Assembly (NCBI RefSeq): GCF_024054565.1 | Contig: NZ_JAMXLR010000089.1 | Coordinates: 1 to 64,000 of the forward strand | Direction: 5' to 3' | DNA from: Aeoliella straminimaris | Lineage (GTDB): Bacteria > Planctomycetota > Planctomycetia > Pirellulales > Lacipirellulaceae | DNA: 64,000 nt | In this document: positions 29,790 through 40,500 of the stretch, piece after piece | Layout: each line of letters starts with the position of its first letter | Numbering within the stretch: position 1 is the first letter of the stretch | Made by a program: the position numbers and the translations under genes | The notes under the pieces: generated by a model | What the model was told of the DNA's origin: nothing | Database searches by the model: none | Seen by the model: the letters and a program-made list of their open reading frames with translations, nothing else

Positions 29790-31262
29790 ATGTGGTCTCA
29801 CACTTTCAACAAACGCGTCGCACTAGGCATCTTGACTTTCGCCTGCGCCGCGTCATCGCTGGCTTACGTGCCCGACGATCGCTGGTCGACAACCACATCG
29901 GGCAGTACGGGCAACTATGGCGATCCCGCCACCCTGGCATGGAGCCTTGTGCCCGATGGCACTAGGATTCCTGGGGAAGAGAATAGCAACCTAATTAACT
30001 ACCTGGACGACCTATTTAATGTCTCGGCCAATAGCACGGATCTCACCAATCGCCCCTGGTTTTCATTGGTGGAAGAGTCGTTCACTCGCTGGTCCGATTT
30101 GTCGGGCCTGACGTTTGTTTATGAGCCGAACGACACGGGCAGTTCTCTGGAGACATCCAGTGGTGTGCTCGGCACCCGCGGCGACATTCGCATCGGTGGG
30201 GCTTACCTCGATGGAACAAATGGCACGCTAGCCTATGCCTACTTGCCGGACATTGGGGACCTGGTGGTCGACACGGGCGAGACGACTTTTTATTCCAATT
30301 CGTCGAACAACTATCTACAACTGCGAAACGTGCTAATGCACGAGATAGGCCACGCATTAGGACTGCTGCACGTTGAGTCTTCCAGTGAGTCGCTGCTCAT
30401 GGAGCCAACCATCAATCTAAGCATCGACGGGCCACAGCTCGATGAAATTCGCGGAATCCAAGGCCTGTACGGCGACGCCTACGAAAAATCAAACAACGGC
30501 CTGGGTAATGGCAGCTACCTGCGGGCCACGGACCTGGGACAATTGGTCTCGGGTGGAGACCTTGCAATTGGAACCGATGCAACAGGTGGCCAGACAGTAC
30601 TGGCCACGGAGTCCGACTTCGTCAGCATCTCGGAATCCACGGATTACGACTATTACTCCTTTACGATCGACGCCGCTTCGCTTGTCGACCTAACGCTGAC
30701 TCCGCTGGGAGGCGTATTCAGCCAGGCGGTGGAGGGGGGCGCCGAATCGGCATTCGACGCGAATTCGCGAAATGATCTGCAACTCGCCCTGTACGATACG
30801 GACGGGACAACGTTGCTCAAGCTGGCAAACGAAACCGGCCTTGGGGGAGTTGAGCAACTCTCAAACCTCGAGTTATCCTCGGCCGGCACCTACTACGCCC
30901 GTGTTAGCGGTTCGACCAGCAGCATGCAACTGTATGAGCTGCAACTTTCGGCCGCCGCTTTAGTGCTTGCCGAGACCGGGGACTTCAATGGAGATGGTCT
31001 GGTTGACTTGGCCGACTACACGGTGTGGCGTAATTCGCTTGGCGACGCCGGTGCCAACCTTGCCGCTGATGGCAACTACGACAACTTGGTGAATGCGGCG
31101 GACTACGCCATCTGGAAGAATCAGTTCGGCAGCGCAGCTTCGACCGGTGTAGTCGTAGGAACCACCAACGTGCCAGAATCCAGCAGTCTGGTACTACTGG
31201 GCATCGCGGCACTCGCTATCACCCATACAAGACTGCGACGCACCACCAACCGCCTGGACTAA
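29790..31262 (+). CDS. secreted matrixin-like metalloprotease with dockerin and variant PEP-CTERM
   Basis: A 490-residue protein with a signal peptide ending near SSLAY. A metzincin domain follows with the zinc motif HEIGHALGLLH at about 184-194 and a following Met-turn candidate (SLLMEPTI), typical of matrixin (M10) endopeptidases. Residues about 270-390 are a prepeptidase C-terminal-like beta-sandwich (DYDYYSFTIDA, LQLALYDTDGT, YYARVSGS). A dockerin pair follows at about 396-445. The C-terminus is VPESSS, a helix and RLRR, a one-residue variant of PEP. I chose ATG 29790 (AAGGA ten bases upstream) over an in-frame GTG at 29679. It may cleave surface or host proteins; substrate unknown. Confidence 0.88.
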   Translation: MWSHTFNKRVALGILTFACAASSLAYVPDDRWSTTTSGSTGNYGDPATLAWSLVPDGTRIPGEENSNLINYLDDLFNVSANSTDLTNRPWFSLVEESFTRWSDLSGLTFVYEPNDTGSSLETSSGVLGTRGDIRIGGAYLDGTNGTLAYAYLPDIGDLVVDTGETTFYSNSSNNYLQLRNVLMHEIGHALGLLHVESSSESLLMEPTINLSIDGPQLDEIRGIQGLYGDAYEKSNNGLGNGSYLRATDLGQLVSGGDLAIGTDATGGQTVLATESDFVSISESTDYDYYSFTIDAASLVDLTLTPLGGVFSQAVEGGAESAFDANSRNDLQLALYDTDGTTLLKLANETGLGGVEQLSNLELSSAGTYYARVSGSTSSMQLYELQLSAAALVLAETGDFNGDGLVDLADYTVWRNSLGDAGANLAADGNYDNLVNAADYAIWKNQFGSAASTGVVVGTTNVPESSSLVLLGIAALAITHTRLRRTTNRLD

Positions 31263-31309
31263 CCTGTCAGGTGGTTCGAGCGGCCCACGAGATCGAACGT
31301 CCGCGGCTG

Positions 31310-32710
31310 CTAAGGAATTTTCACCTCGAATCGAAATGTGGCAGACATCGATGGGTCAGGACGCTGGACCAACGTTGCCAGCAAATCGCCGGCACTGCGG
31401 TGCGGGCGAATGGAGGCAAGTGCCTCGCCATTAACTATGACCTCGACCTCGTTGTCCAAGTCCACCAGCTCGTCCGAAAGCAGCAGCGTCAACCTGGCAC
31501 CACTGAGCGACTGCGGATTGGACTCGGGCCGCTTGATGTGCGTTGGATGTCCCTCCGGCGTTTGCTTGGACAGTTGCTCGGCCACGAGTTCGATGCAATT
31601 CTCTTCACGACTTGCAATCGCACGAATGTGATTACGCCCCGTGCGATCCTCCGACTCCCATTCGACCCAATAGAAACGCTCGCGTCGGTGACCTTCCAGC
31701 GGCTGATCGATCCATTCGAGCGTCTTCGGGAACGGCGTGCGGCTTTGCTTCGCGATCCAGCCAGGTCCGGGGCGATAGTCGATTCCGTGGCCACGCCCGG
31801 TTTGGACGTTAATACTATGCTGATAGCCGGCGGGGTCAGCGTCGTGTAGTTTGTCGAGCTCCTGATGAAACGCCACCGCCAGGGGCCTGCGGTCGAACAT
31901 GTCGTCCATTGCGCCCACGTCAGTCCGAAAGGCAACGTTTCGCAGGTTCTCGGGTGGATTACCCAAAGCAACCCCAGCGGCCATGGCACTCGCACCAGCA
32001 AAGCGATCGGCCATGAAGGGGACCACGACATCAGTCGCATAGCCACCTTCGGAAACACCGAGGAAGTACACGCGGTTGGGGTCTACTCCCCACTGAGAGA
32101 TCGCGTGGTTGATCACCAAGTCGTAGGCCTGCTGATTGTGATAGTGCCACCAACGCCCCAGTCGGTCGTCGGCCATGCGAGGGATCCAGTAAATCCCCTC
32201 GGACGGATAAACTTGCACGGCCAATTGAATCTGAGCCTGCATTTCTTGAGTATTCATTGGCCAAGCGTGCGGGCCTTCCGCATCGGGATTGGCTCCGCCC
32301 CCGTGCAGACAGATGAATAGTGGCCGTCCCGCTGCAGGAGGATGTTGCTGCTCGCGGCGAATCACGACGTACGGCATAGTGAACTCGCCAAGCTCAAGCG
32401 TCTCGATGTCGATGCGCAGCTGGCCTTGCTGTACTCTGCTATGCACCTCATCCGGCAGCGCTGACAGAGGAGAATCTTTCTGCAACTGCTCGCTCACCAG
32501 ATGCCACAACTGTTCCTTGACCAGCGCGGCATCCTGCTTCGAGAGGTCGCTGGGCAAATCTAGCGACTCAACCGAGGGACGAGACTGCCTTGGCGTGGCG
32601 ATCCATTTTCTCGCTTGCTCGAGCTGATCAGAGGTCAGCTTCGCCAAAGAAGAGGAAGCTACACATGCCAAGAATAGCACCACTATCGACGTTCGAATCA
32701 TAAGGATCAT
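31310..32710 (-). CDS. secreted alpha/beta hydrolase (esterase/depolymerase-like)
   Basis: A 466-residue protein with an N-terminal signal peptide (MIRTSIVVLFLACVASSSLA) and an alpha/beta-hydrolase fold. Seen: FICLHGGGANPDAEG (oxyanion region), the nucleophile elbow GVSEGG near residue 218 and a downstream GRGHGIDY candidate for the catalytic His. It resembles PHB-depolymerase or prolyl-oligopeptidase-like esterases. ATG 32710 and ATG 32701 are both possible starts; a much longer frame to 33028 has no conserved N-terminal content. It is convergent with the protease gene, with 47 bases between them. Confidence 0.8.
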   Translation of the reverse strand: MILMIRTSIVVLFLACVASSSLAKLTSDQLEQARKWIATPRQSRPSVESLDLPSDLSKQDAALVKEQLWHLVSEQLQKDSPLSALPDEVHSRVQQGQLRIDIETLELGEFTMPYVVIRREQQHPPAAGRPLFICLHGGGANPDAEGPHAWPMNTQEMQAQIQLAVQVYPSEGIYWIPRMADDRLGRWWHYHNQQAYDLVINHAISQWGVDPNRVYFLGVSEGGYATDVVVPFMADRFAGASAMAAGVALGNPPENLRNVAFRTDVGAMDDMFDRRPLAVAFHQELDKLHDADPAGYQHSINVQTGRGHGIDYRPGPGWIAKQSRTPFPKTLEWIDQPLEGHRRERFYWVEWESEDRTGRNHIRAIASREENCIELVAEQLSKQTPEGHPTHIKRPESNPQSLSGARLTLLLSDELVDLDNEVEVIVNGEALASIRPHRSAGDLLATLVQRPDPSMSATFRFEVKIP

Positions 32711-33394
32711 CAACAATTTATCCTGAATTGAGTGTTGGCCTGAGCAACCCTCCCGCGAAAACTCCCGTGGCCGCCGCGTCTCACAACTTGACCGGCCCTG
32801 GCCAATCCGCACGAACGGAATTGGTGGCAACTTCATGCGGCCAACCGCCTCTCGGCGAAAGAACACACCTCGACAGCTCTTCCGGATTCGTACCTGGACA
32901 GCGGAATGCGGAGCCCGATTCGGAGACTTTGTATCAACGCAACTCGACACGGCAAAAGCGGTGCCCCCCGTGTCCAACCAGAACAAGTACCGCTTCGGCA
33001 TGCGGACCATTTCAACACGAATCTTCACGGCGACTGTGACTGCCTATAATTCCGCGCTCCTGGAATTGGTTACCCGGATTTAGGCAAGAAACGGACAAGG
33101 GGTTGGCGGCCCGCCCCCCGCGCTCAGATACCCGCATGCGTGGTTTCACCGAGCAAGTCGAAGGCAAATACTTCCAGCAGGCGCCCAGAATTATGTAACC
33201 TCCTGCTACCACCATGGAATAGTAGAATGCGTAGGTGTATGCACCCATCGCAATACAAACTTGCTGGCGGTACAGAAGGCGCGAACATGATTCGTCGGCC
33301 GAGTGTTGGCCTCGTTTTCGCTCAGATGACGGGGCGCTCCAACTAAAGGCGGTACTAACCACCACCAAATTGGCAATTGGGGACGCGACGCTAG
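32711..33394. other. intergenic region upstream of module C
   Basis: 684 bases between divergent genes (hydrolase, minus; sigma factor, plus). Several short frames overlap here on both strands but none shows a recognisable domain or good start. It likely holds the promoters of both neighbours. Confidence 0.4.
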
Positions 33395-33943
33395 ATGAAT
33401 TTAGACGACCAGCAAGACAGGCCATCCGGTGCCGATGAGGAGTTCGTCCAGTTGCTCATTGCCGAGCAACATCGACTGCAGCATTACATCCTCACCCTGC
33501 TGCCCAATCGAGACGCAGCCGACAACGTCTTGCAAGAAACTAACATCGCCCTGTGGCGCAAGGCATCGGATTTCACTCCGGGCACGAACTTCTCCGCTTG
33601 GTCTCGTAAGGTGGCCTACTGGAAAGTGCAATCGTACTTGCGGGATCGACAACGCGAGAAAGTGGTTTTCAGTTCGGCCATGGTTTCCCAGCTGGCAAGT
33701 CGGGAAAACGCATTTGAGAAAAAGGCCGATGAGAAGTCGGCTCTGCGTCACTGCTTGAGCAAGGTCAGCGGCGCCAACCTACGACTACTGTACGAACGAT
33801 ATACCGAAGGCTGCTCGATTCAGGCAATTTCGAGCAAGGTTGGAAAAAAAGAGTCGGCCATCAAGGTGCAGCTTATGCGACTCCGCCGCAAGCTCTTGGA
33901 TTGCATTGAGCGGAAAGTCGCACAAAAGTCGCCCGGCAACTAG
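33395..33943 (+). CDS. ECF-type RNA polymerase sigma factor (module C)
   Basis: A 182-residue sigma-70 family factor. Region 2: EEFVQLLIAEQHRLQHYI, RDAADNVLQETNIALWRKA, FSAWSRKVAYWKVQSY. Region 4: RLLYERYTEGCSIQAISSKVG, SAIKVQLMRLRRKLLDCI. It begins close to the conserved core, so the start is probably right although the ribosome binding site is weak. The anti-sigma gene begins 31 bases downstream and the rest of module C follows on the same strand. Confidence 0.92.
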   Translation: MNLDDQQDRPSGADEEFVQLLIAEQHRLQHYILTLLPNRDAADNVLQETNIALWRKASDFTPGTNFSAWSRKVAYWKVQSYLRDRQREKVVFSSAMVSQLASRENAFEKKADEKSALRHCLSKVSGANLRLLYERYTEGCSIQAISSKVGKKESAIKVQLMRLRRKLLDCIERKVAQKSPGN

Positions 33944-33974
33944 CGGGGCACTTTAGATTGTTGAACGCCATTGG

Positions 33975-35687
33975 ATGGAACCACTCAAAGTAACACGGGC
34001 GGAACAGCCTGCTCTACTCCACCTGCAATTGGTGAACACTGTGAACGATACCGAAAAGCTACACATCGACGAGTTCTTGGCCGTCATGGCCGATGGGGAT
34101 CTGGACGAAGCGAAGGTAAAGAACTTTGAAGAGTTATTGCTCGATCGCAGCGATCTGCAGGACTATTATGCTACGCGGCTCGGCCATCAACTGCTGCTTC
34201 TGAACCAGCTTAAGTACTTTCACCCGGAATTGGGCTGTGACAGCGGCCAATTCTACCCATCCATCAGTCCACTCATTCCCGGTCTGACGGACGATTGCAT
34301 GCCCCCGGAGTATGGCGATCGCCTCGAACCGCTATCTCTCGCGCCAGCTCGCTGGCAGCCGAAATACGATTGGCGCTATGTGCTTGGACTCGCCTGCTCC
34401 TTCCTGCTCGGAGCCGTAGTGGCAATTTGGTCGAGCCAGGGCAGACAACTCGCCAGCTGGAGCACCCCCACACCAGAGCATCCCTCGGTGCCCACGGCGG
34501 ACCTCATTGAATCGGCAAAAATAGGTGAATCAGCCTCGCCCGACACGAAAGATCCGGCAGCCACTCCGCCTGAAGTAACCGACAATGGCTTGATGGTTAA
34601 TAGCCGCAGGTCGCTGAATCTGGTCAGCAACATCACCCGCACCGAATCGATCGAAAGCATGGAGCTACCGTGCAAATCCGATTTCACTGGCTCAGTTTAC
34701 AAACCCTGCACTGGTACGGCGCTGTTGCATCGCGAAGAGGGCACGCCGGAGAGAGGCTACCTTATCGCTCTCGAGCCCGGACAGCAGATGGATATCTATA
34801 TCGACACCACAGCACACGATCAAAATGCTTTGAGCATCGTAGAACTCGACGAGCGAGGCGAGTTGGCTGGCGGTTGGACCACCTTTGACAACCTGTTCGA
34901 GAAAAACGCCAACCTTCCGGTAAGGCGATTGGGCAAGATCGGCTACCTCTCGGAGTACAACCCAAGCGACCAAACAAAATATTTCCTTTTCGTCGGCTCC
35001 CACATGCTCCCGGGACAAACCATCGACCGCCGCTGGTATCAAAGCGATTTTCGCGTCCGCCTGTCTAGTGACGATCTCACCGTGGTCGGTTGGGACGATA
35101 GCGGTACAGCACGATACAATGGCCCCGTGCCCGTGGACTACCAGCCGGACTACGATTTCAACGACGTCATGATGACGGTGCACTTCACCTCGCCCGAGTC
35201 CCCCGAGAATCCTCTCGGCGCCGGCATCGTAAACTACTTGCCCCTCCCTCAAGAGGAGGAGGCCTTCGCGGAGAAAGTTGGACTTGGCTGCAAGCTTCAA
35301 GTAACGCCGGGACATGAGCTGATTCTGTCCACGGCCTGCAACTCCTCCACATTGAACTCGGTTCAGATTGTAGAATTGCCGTCGAAGCGGATCATCTGGA
35401 GGAAGTCGAACGAACCGGATGAATCGGGCAACCAACCCGAAGGCGACTTTGGAGTATTTGCCATCCGTAACCTGTCTGATAAACCGGTGCTTTATGAGTT
35501 CCAGTCCTTCCATCGCCAGAAAGCGGAAGAAGGCGAAGAGCCGAGCGACTGGTCGGCGAGCCCCTTTCGCGTTTTTGCTGGCGGAGAGCGTCATGTCCTG
35601 TTTGGATTCGAAGACCACCCCGGCGATCCCATTCATCACAACAATGAAGACGTGAATGTCATCGGACGGCTATTGAAACTCGAATGA
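33975..35687 (+). CDS. membrane anti-sigma-like protein with DUF4114 outer domain (module C)
   Basis: A 570-residue protein in the anti-sigma position. Residues 28-80 match the cytoplasmic anti-sigma segment of the other modules (IDEFLAVMADGDLDEAKVKNFEELL). A membrane helix lies at 135-152 (YVLGLACSFLLGAVVAIW). The outer part has no FecR domain. It carries a DUF4114-type beta-sandwich with YDFNDVMMTVHF near 392-403, a motif usual in secreted PEP-CTERM-type proteins. Its pairing with the sigma gene 31 bases upstream makes a regulatory role likely, but replacement of FecR by DUF4114 is unusual. Confidence 0.82.
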   Translation: MEPLKVTRAEQPALLHLQLVNTVNDTEKLHIDEFLAVMADGDLDEAKVKNFEELLLDRSDLQDYYATRLGHQLLLLNQLKYFHPELGCDSGQFYPSISPLIPGLTDDCMPPEYGDRLEPLSLAPARWQPKYDWRYVLGLACSFLLGAVVAIWSSQGRQLASWSTPTPEHPSVPTADLIESAKIGESASPDTKDPAATPPEVTDNGLMVNSRRSLNLVSNITRTESIESMELPCKSDFTGSVYKPCTGTALLHREEGTPERGYLIALEPGQQMDIYIDTTAHDQNALSIVELDERGELAGGWTTFDNLFEKNANLPVRRLGKIGYLSEYNPSDQTKYFLFVGSHMLPGQTIDRRWYQSDFRVRLSSDDLTVVGWDDSGTARYNGPVPVDYQPDYDFNDVMMTVHFTSPESPENPLGAGIVNYLPLPQEEEAFAEKVGLGCKLQVTPGHELILSTACNSSTLNSVQIVELPSKRIIWRKSNEPDESGNQPEGDFGVFAIRNLSDKPVLYEFQSFHRQKAEEGEEPSDWSASPFRVFAGGERHVLFGFEDHPGDPIHHNNEDVNVIGRLLKLE

Positions 35688-36256
35688 TGTGCTTACCCAT
35701 AGCCGTCAATTGCAGTACCGGCGCTTAACCGCAAAGCTCACTTCACGACCAGCTCCGCGCGGGCGAACCGTCACCAGCAGTAGACTTCCATATCACCCAT
35801 AAGTGGAGCAATAGAAGATTTGACCCTACTGCTCAACATTCACCGTCCAGACGGCGCAGCGGACAACCGGCCTTCGCGCGACTGGAATACCCGCCAAGCA
35901 GTTTTTTTCCGCTTTCTGACAGGTGGAACGTAACCAAAATCGAAGGTGCGGAATAATTACGCGTTGGAACGAGGGCGGCGCTACCGGTTTGACCATATCT
36001 AGGTCGTGTTGAGCGCATTGGGCCAACGCGGCCGTCGGCCAAGTACGGTGGCGTGTGAGTGAACTGTGGAGGGCAAGAGGCCTGTCGGCCCTTGCTTCCA
36101 GTTCCTAATTCAAACTTGGCTCTATTTCATGGCGGACCTGGGCGGGGAGTACCAGCGTCTTCCTCGCCTCAGTCAGTCCGTTCCTCAGCAGATATGCAAG
36201 CTATTCCGAGCCAACCCATTGGTGAGCTAACTCCCCTCCCAATAACGGAGAACCAA
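35688..36256. other. intergenic region without a supported gene
   Basis: 569 bases between the module C anti-sigma and DUF1559 genes. An in-frame extension of DUF1559 upstream to ATG 36194 is possible. Otherwise I see no recognisable gene or clear terminator. Confidence 0.4.
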
Positions 36257-37387
36257 GTGCCGATTTCCCCTCGAGATGCCTGGCGTCGACGTCCCTTCCA
36301 CCATGCCAGCTCCGCCAAGCATAGCCTCCCTGGTTTCACCCTTGTGGAGCTACTAGTAGTGATTGCCATCATTGGCATACTCGTAGCGTTGCTGTTGCCT
36401 GCCGTTCAGGCAGCTCGAGAGGCTGCTCGGCGGACGCAGTGCACCAACAATCTGAAGCAGCTTACGCTCGGCATAGTGAATTTGGAGTCGACTACCGGTC
36501 GGCTTCCTTCGTCCGGATGGTATGGGTCGTGGACTGGCGATCCTGACCGAGGTACCGGCAAAGACCAGCCAGGGGGATGGCTTTTCAGCATCCTGCCTTA
36601 CTTGGAGCAACCAGATCTCCGCGACTTGGGCGCTGGACTTTCCGGTACGGCACGTGCTCAAGCGCTCGGCTCCCGCGACGCAACGGTGGTGTCCGCGACC
36701 AATTGTCCCTCTCGCCGGAAGGGCGGTCCCTTTCCTGCCACCGCTTGGGAAAACCCCAAAACCGGCGACGGAGCCGGCGGAGTGACCACCTACGCCTCCG
36801 ACCCGGTTGCCAAGTGCGACTATGCCATGAATGTGGGAGACATGACGGGCTACGATGGCTTCTGTCAATCGCACAGTCCGTCCAACTACGGCACGCTGCC
36901 AGCCTCTTGGCCCCCCAAGTCGCAGGAGTATAACGGAGTGACCTTTTGTGGAACCGCCGTGAAGCTTCGGCAGATCACCGACGGACTCTCTAACACCATC
37001 GCGCTCGGCGAACGCTGGGTTTCACCTGAGGTCTACCAGGGTGAGAAACATTGGGATGCTGATGACTGGTCGATGTACACCGGCTTCCAGGACGACATGG
37101 TGCGCTCTACGTACTACAACGGGAGAAAAAACACGCATACTCCTCGCCAGGATACGGACGATGTCACGGACCTCGCTCCCAATGCGTCTTCTACCAATAG
37201 CAGCATCAATCCACTGACACTCGCCATCCCCCGAGAACTTTTTGGATCTCCCCACGCTGGTGGTTGTCTCTTCTCGATGTGCGATGGATCGGTGGACATG
37301 GTCGAATTCGACATCGATCCTCAGGTCTTCCGGCAGATGGGTCACCGTAGCGATGGTGGCGAGATACTCAAAGTCAACATTTGGTAA
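36257..37387 (+). CDS. DUF1559 pseudopilin-like protein (module C)
   Basis: A 376-residue DUF1559 protein with LPG then [14 protein letters not shown] (cleavage after Gly), [10 protein letters not shown] and a C-terminal H-X9-DG ([13 protein letters not shown]). I chose GTG 36257 because GGAG lies six bases upstream and the leader is then of normal length. ATG 36194 would add 21 residues without a ribosome binding site. It precedes the fused PEP-CTERM gene by 137 bases that can fold. Confidence 0.88.
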   Translation: MPISPRDAWRRRPFHHASSAKHSLPGFTLVELLVVIAIIGILVALLLPAVQAAREAARRTQCTNNLKQLTLGIVNLESTTGRLPSSGWYGSWTGDPDRGTGKDQPGGWLFSILPYLEQPDLRDLGAGLSGTARAQALGSRDATVVSATNCPSRRKGGPFPATAWENPKTGDGAGGVTTYASDPVAKCDYAMNVGDMTGYDGFCQSHSPSNYGTLPASWPPKSQEYNGVTFCGTAVKLRQITDGLSNTIALGERWVSPEVYQGEKHWDADDWSMYTGFQDDMVRSTYYNGRKNTHTPRQDTDDVTDLAPNASSTNSSINPLTLAIPRELFGSPHAGGCLFSMCDGSVDMVEFDIDPQVFRQMGHRSDGGEILKVNIW

Positions 37388-37399
37388 GCCGGTAGTTCA

Positions 37400-37448
37400 A
37401 TTCCCTCGATGCCACGTCAACCACTCCTCACAGTGGAGGCTAGGGAAT
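37400..37448 (+). other. nested hairpin between DUF1559 and fused PEP-CTERM genes (module C)
   Basis: An outer pair of arms, attccct (37400-37406) and agggaat (37442-37448), encloses an inner ccact/agtgg hairpin (37421-37436). No T-run follows. It may separate expression of the two genes, like the hairpins in modules A and D. Confidence 0.4.
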
Positions 37449-37524
37449 GTTGCGTGCAATCAAACTGGGCGGAACGGTAAAAGATATCATCACTTCTGGG
37501 CTACATAAGTAGAGGTTGGTTTCA

Positions 37525-40500
37525 ATGAGGATGCATCATTGGTTACTCGCATGTGCACTGCTGCTAAGTGCCTGTCAATTCAGCAATACCGCCTGGGCAC
37601 TGAACATCCTGGCCCCGGGCGATGCCATTCAGGCTGCCGACTTGGATGCCACTTTCACTTCGGGTAGCAACACTCCCGCCGAAGAGACCGCCCCAAAGCT
37701 ATTTGACGACCTCTATCTCGAAGCCGACTACGTTGGCTACGCCGCCAAATACCTCAACTTTGGCAAGGAGTATTCTGGCTTTATTGTCACTCCCCAGTCT
37801 CCCTCCGAGATTCACAGTTTCGTCTGGGCCACGGCCAACGATGAGCTGGGACGAAGCCCCACTTCGTACCAACTCTGGGGCACCAATGACTTCATCACCA
37901 GCACCAACAACAGCCTTGGCAACGAAGAGAATTGGACGTTCATTTCCGAGGGCGATCTGACGGTTCCCGCAACCACTTATACGCTTTCGGATCCCGTTTC
38001 GTTTGCCAACTCCAGCACTTACAGTTCCTACCGGATGATCTTTCCGACCATTCAATCTGCCACTGCCAATTCGCTGCAGATGGGAGAGATGAGCTTCTAC
38101 ACGTCGACCGACGGAACAGGGGTCGACGTAGCAACGAATCCGAGCAACGTACTCGCCATTCGCCTGCCACCTGTCCCCAACCTTACGAGCGATAGCGCCT
38201 ATCCCGCTGGCGAGGCGCCGGAGAACATTCTGGACGGTGATTCGGGAACCAAGTACCTGAACCAGGGTGACACTAATAGCGGCTTTATCGTTACACCCGC
38301 TTACGGATCCTCCGTACTGGAGTCCTTCCGTATCACCACGGCCAACGACTTCGAAGAACGCGATCCAGCATCCTGGCAGTTGTACGGCACCAACGATGCC
38401 GTTACGAGTCCCAACCATAGCAACGGCGGCCTGGAAGACTGGACACTGATCGACCAGGGCGACTTCAGTGGCAACACCGGATTGCCTGTGGCCCGGTACA
38501 CTCCCAGCCCGAAGATCTCCATTAACAATCCAAACGGCGATGCCTACACGTCGTATATGATGGTCTTTCCAACACTGCGTGACCCCAACAACACCGGTGC
38601 GATGCAGATTGCTGACGTCGAGTTTTTTGAGAGCGACCCCGTGACTCTTTCGGTGAACGCGTTGTCCGGTGAAGTAACCATCCAGGCTGACGCCAATGTC
38701 ACCATCGGAAGCTACGAGATTACGTCGCAGATTTATGGCAGCCTTGACCCCAGCGAACTCAGTGGCATCGGCACTCTCGATGGAACTCCCTCCAATTCGA
38801 TGATTGCCGAGACTATTGGTGGTGGCGGGCTTCCGCTCACTACTGGCCAATCCGTGAGCTTGGGAAGCATCTTCCTAACGACACCTTACAATGACTTGCG
38901 TCTCAAACTCTACGATGAGAATGGAATCCTCCTGGCAGAGAATGTGGAACTTACCCCCGCCGCTGCCAACTTGGGCGACCTCGACTCCTCCGGGGGAATC
39001 AACCTCGACGACTACAACCTGTTCATCGCCAACTATGGTGGCACGTTTACCGGCGACTCGATTGCCGAAGCCTATTTGAAGGGCGACCTGGATGGCGATT
39101 TCGATTCGGACCTGGACGACTTCTGGATGCTTGTCCGGGCTTCCAATGGTCTGGAGGCATTGCTTTCTCCTTCCACAACAGTGCCCGAGCCTGGCACTGG
39201 CCTGCTATTCGTTTTGGCCGGTGGGTTCGTTCTGGCGGCACGCCGCTTCCGAGGCAGCGCAGTTGCGTTTGGCTTGGCCGCACTGAGCATGCTCGTCGTG
39301 AGTGAATCGCAAGCTCAGACCTACACCAGCCTGGGAATCCCCACTACCTACTCGGGCTCCGCCCCTGACAATGTCAATCGTGGCGTGGAAAACCTATTCG
39401 ATGACTTCACCATCGAAGACCCCATTTATCCCAACTTGACGATTCAACATTTCAATCGCGACTACAACAACGTCAATCCGGATGTCTTTAACGGCGGTTC
39501 TTACGCTGGCCAGGGTGTTGGCCCACAGCAGGTCTACATGGACTACGGTTCACAAATAACCGCTAACGCGTTTTCATTTGCTCAACGCGATGGCGACCTC
39601 CCTAAAGCCGACCGCGTGGGCACGTGGGAATTCTGGTTTAGCGACACGCCGTTCGGTGATGACAACAACGAGCTTCCCACCACCGCCCCTGACGCCACGT
39701 TCCATATCGATGGCGACGATTCGCGCCTGCTGGATAGCTTTCTAAGACCCTATCCGCTCGGCAACGCCACGGAAGACCAATTCACCTTCCAGTATGCAGC
39801 CATGCAGTTCACGATCTCCGAGGTATCGGTGGATCAGCAGTTCAACAACATAGGCGGGGCCGAATTCCGTTTCGCTTATGGTCCTTCGCCAGTTGTGCTC
39901 GAAATCGACCGCCAAACGGGAGTAATGACGCTGAAAAATAATGGCACGAGCGCCCAGGCGTTTGACCTGCGTTCGATCGAGATCGAGAGCCCCCTGGGAG
40001 GGCTGAATACCACCGGCTACCTCGGACTGACCGGTGCGGCTGGCAACCCCTTCCCATCCTGGCAGTTGGGCGGTGGTTCGGACGAGTTCCACATTACCGA
40101 GGCAACCTACCCGGGCACCACTCTACTTGCGGCTGGAGCCAGCATTGAGCTGGGTACCGGCTACAATGTCAACGCTGCCACGGAAGACGTGCTGATTCGT
40201 TTCGCCGAAATGAACCTCGGCAATGAGGCGAATCCCAATGGCGTTCCCTCGATGTACGATGGCATCGTCCGCTACGTCGGCCCCCCATCGGTCAAGGACC
40301 CCGGCGATTTCAATGCCGATGGATTCGTCGACATCGCTGACTACGTCGTTTGGCGTAACAACTTGGGCGGCAATGCCGCTGCGATTAATTTCAACGGTGC
40401 AGGTGGCGTGGTAACGACAGCCGACTACGAAATCTGGAAGGACAACTTCGGCACCGCTTACGGATCGCTAAGTGCTTCTACGAGCCCAGTGGCAGTGCCC

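Noticed and set aside
33012-33425. Minus-strand 137-codon frame with a hydrophobic stretch upstream of the module C sigma gene
   Set aside because: It overlaps the start of a clear sigma factor, has no ribosome binding site or domain, and the hydrophobic run is isolated.
37699-38850. A 383-codon open frame antisense to the module C fusion gene
   Set aside because: It lies fully opposite a domain-rich coding sequence, has no recognisable domain and reflects the GC bias of the true frame. The same applies to long antisense frames at 34692-35639, 6440-7531, 3995-4762, 20119-21126, 42102-42818 and 58268-59329.
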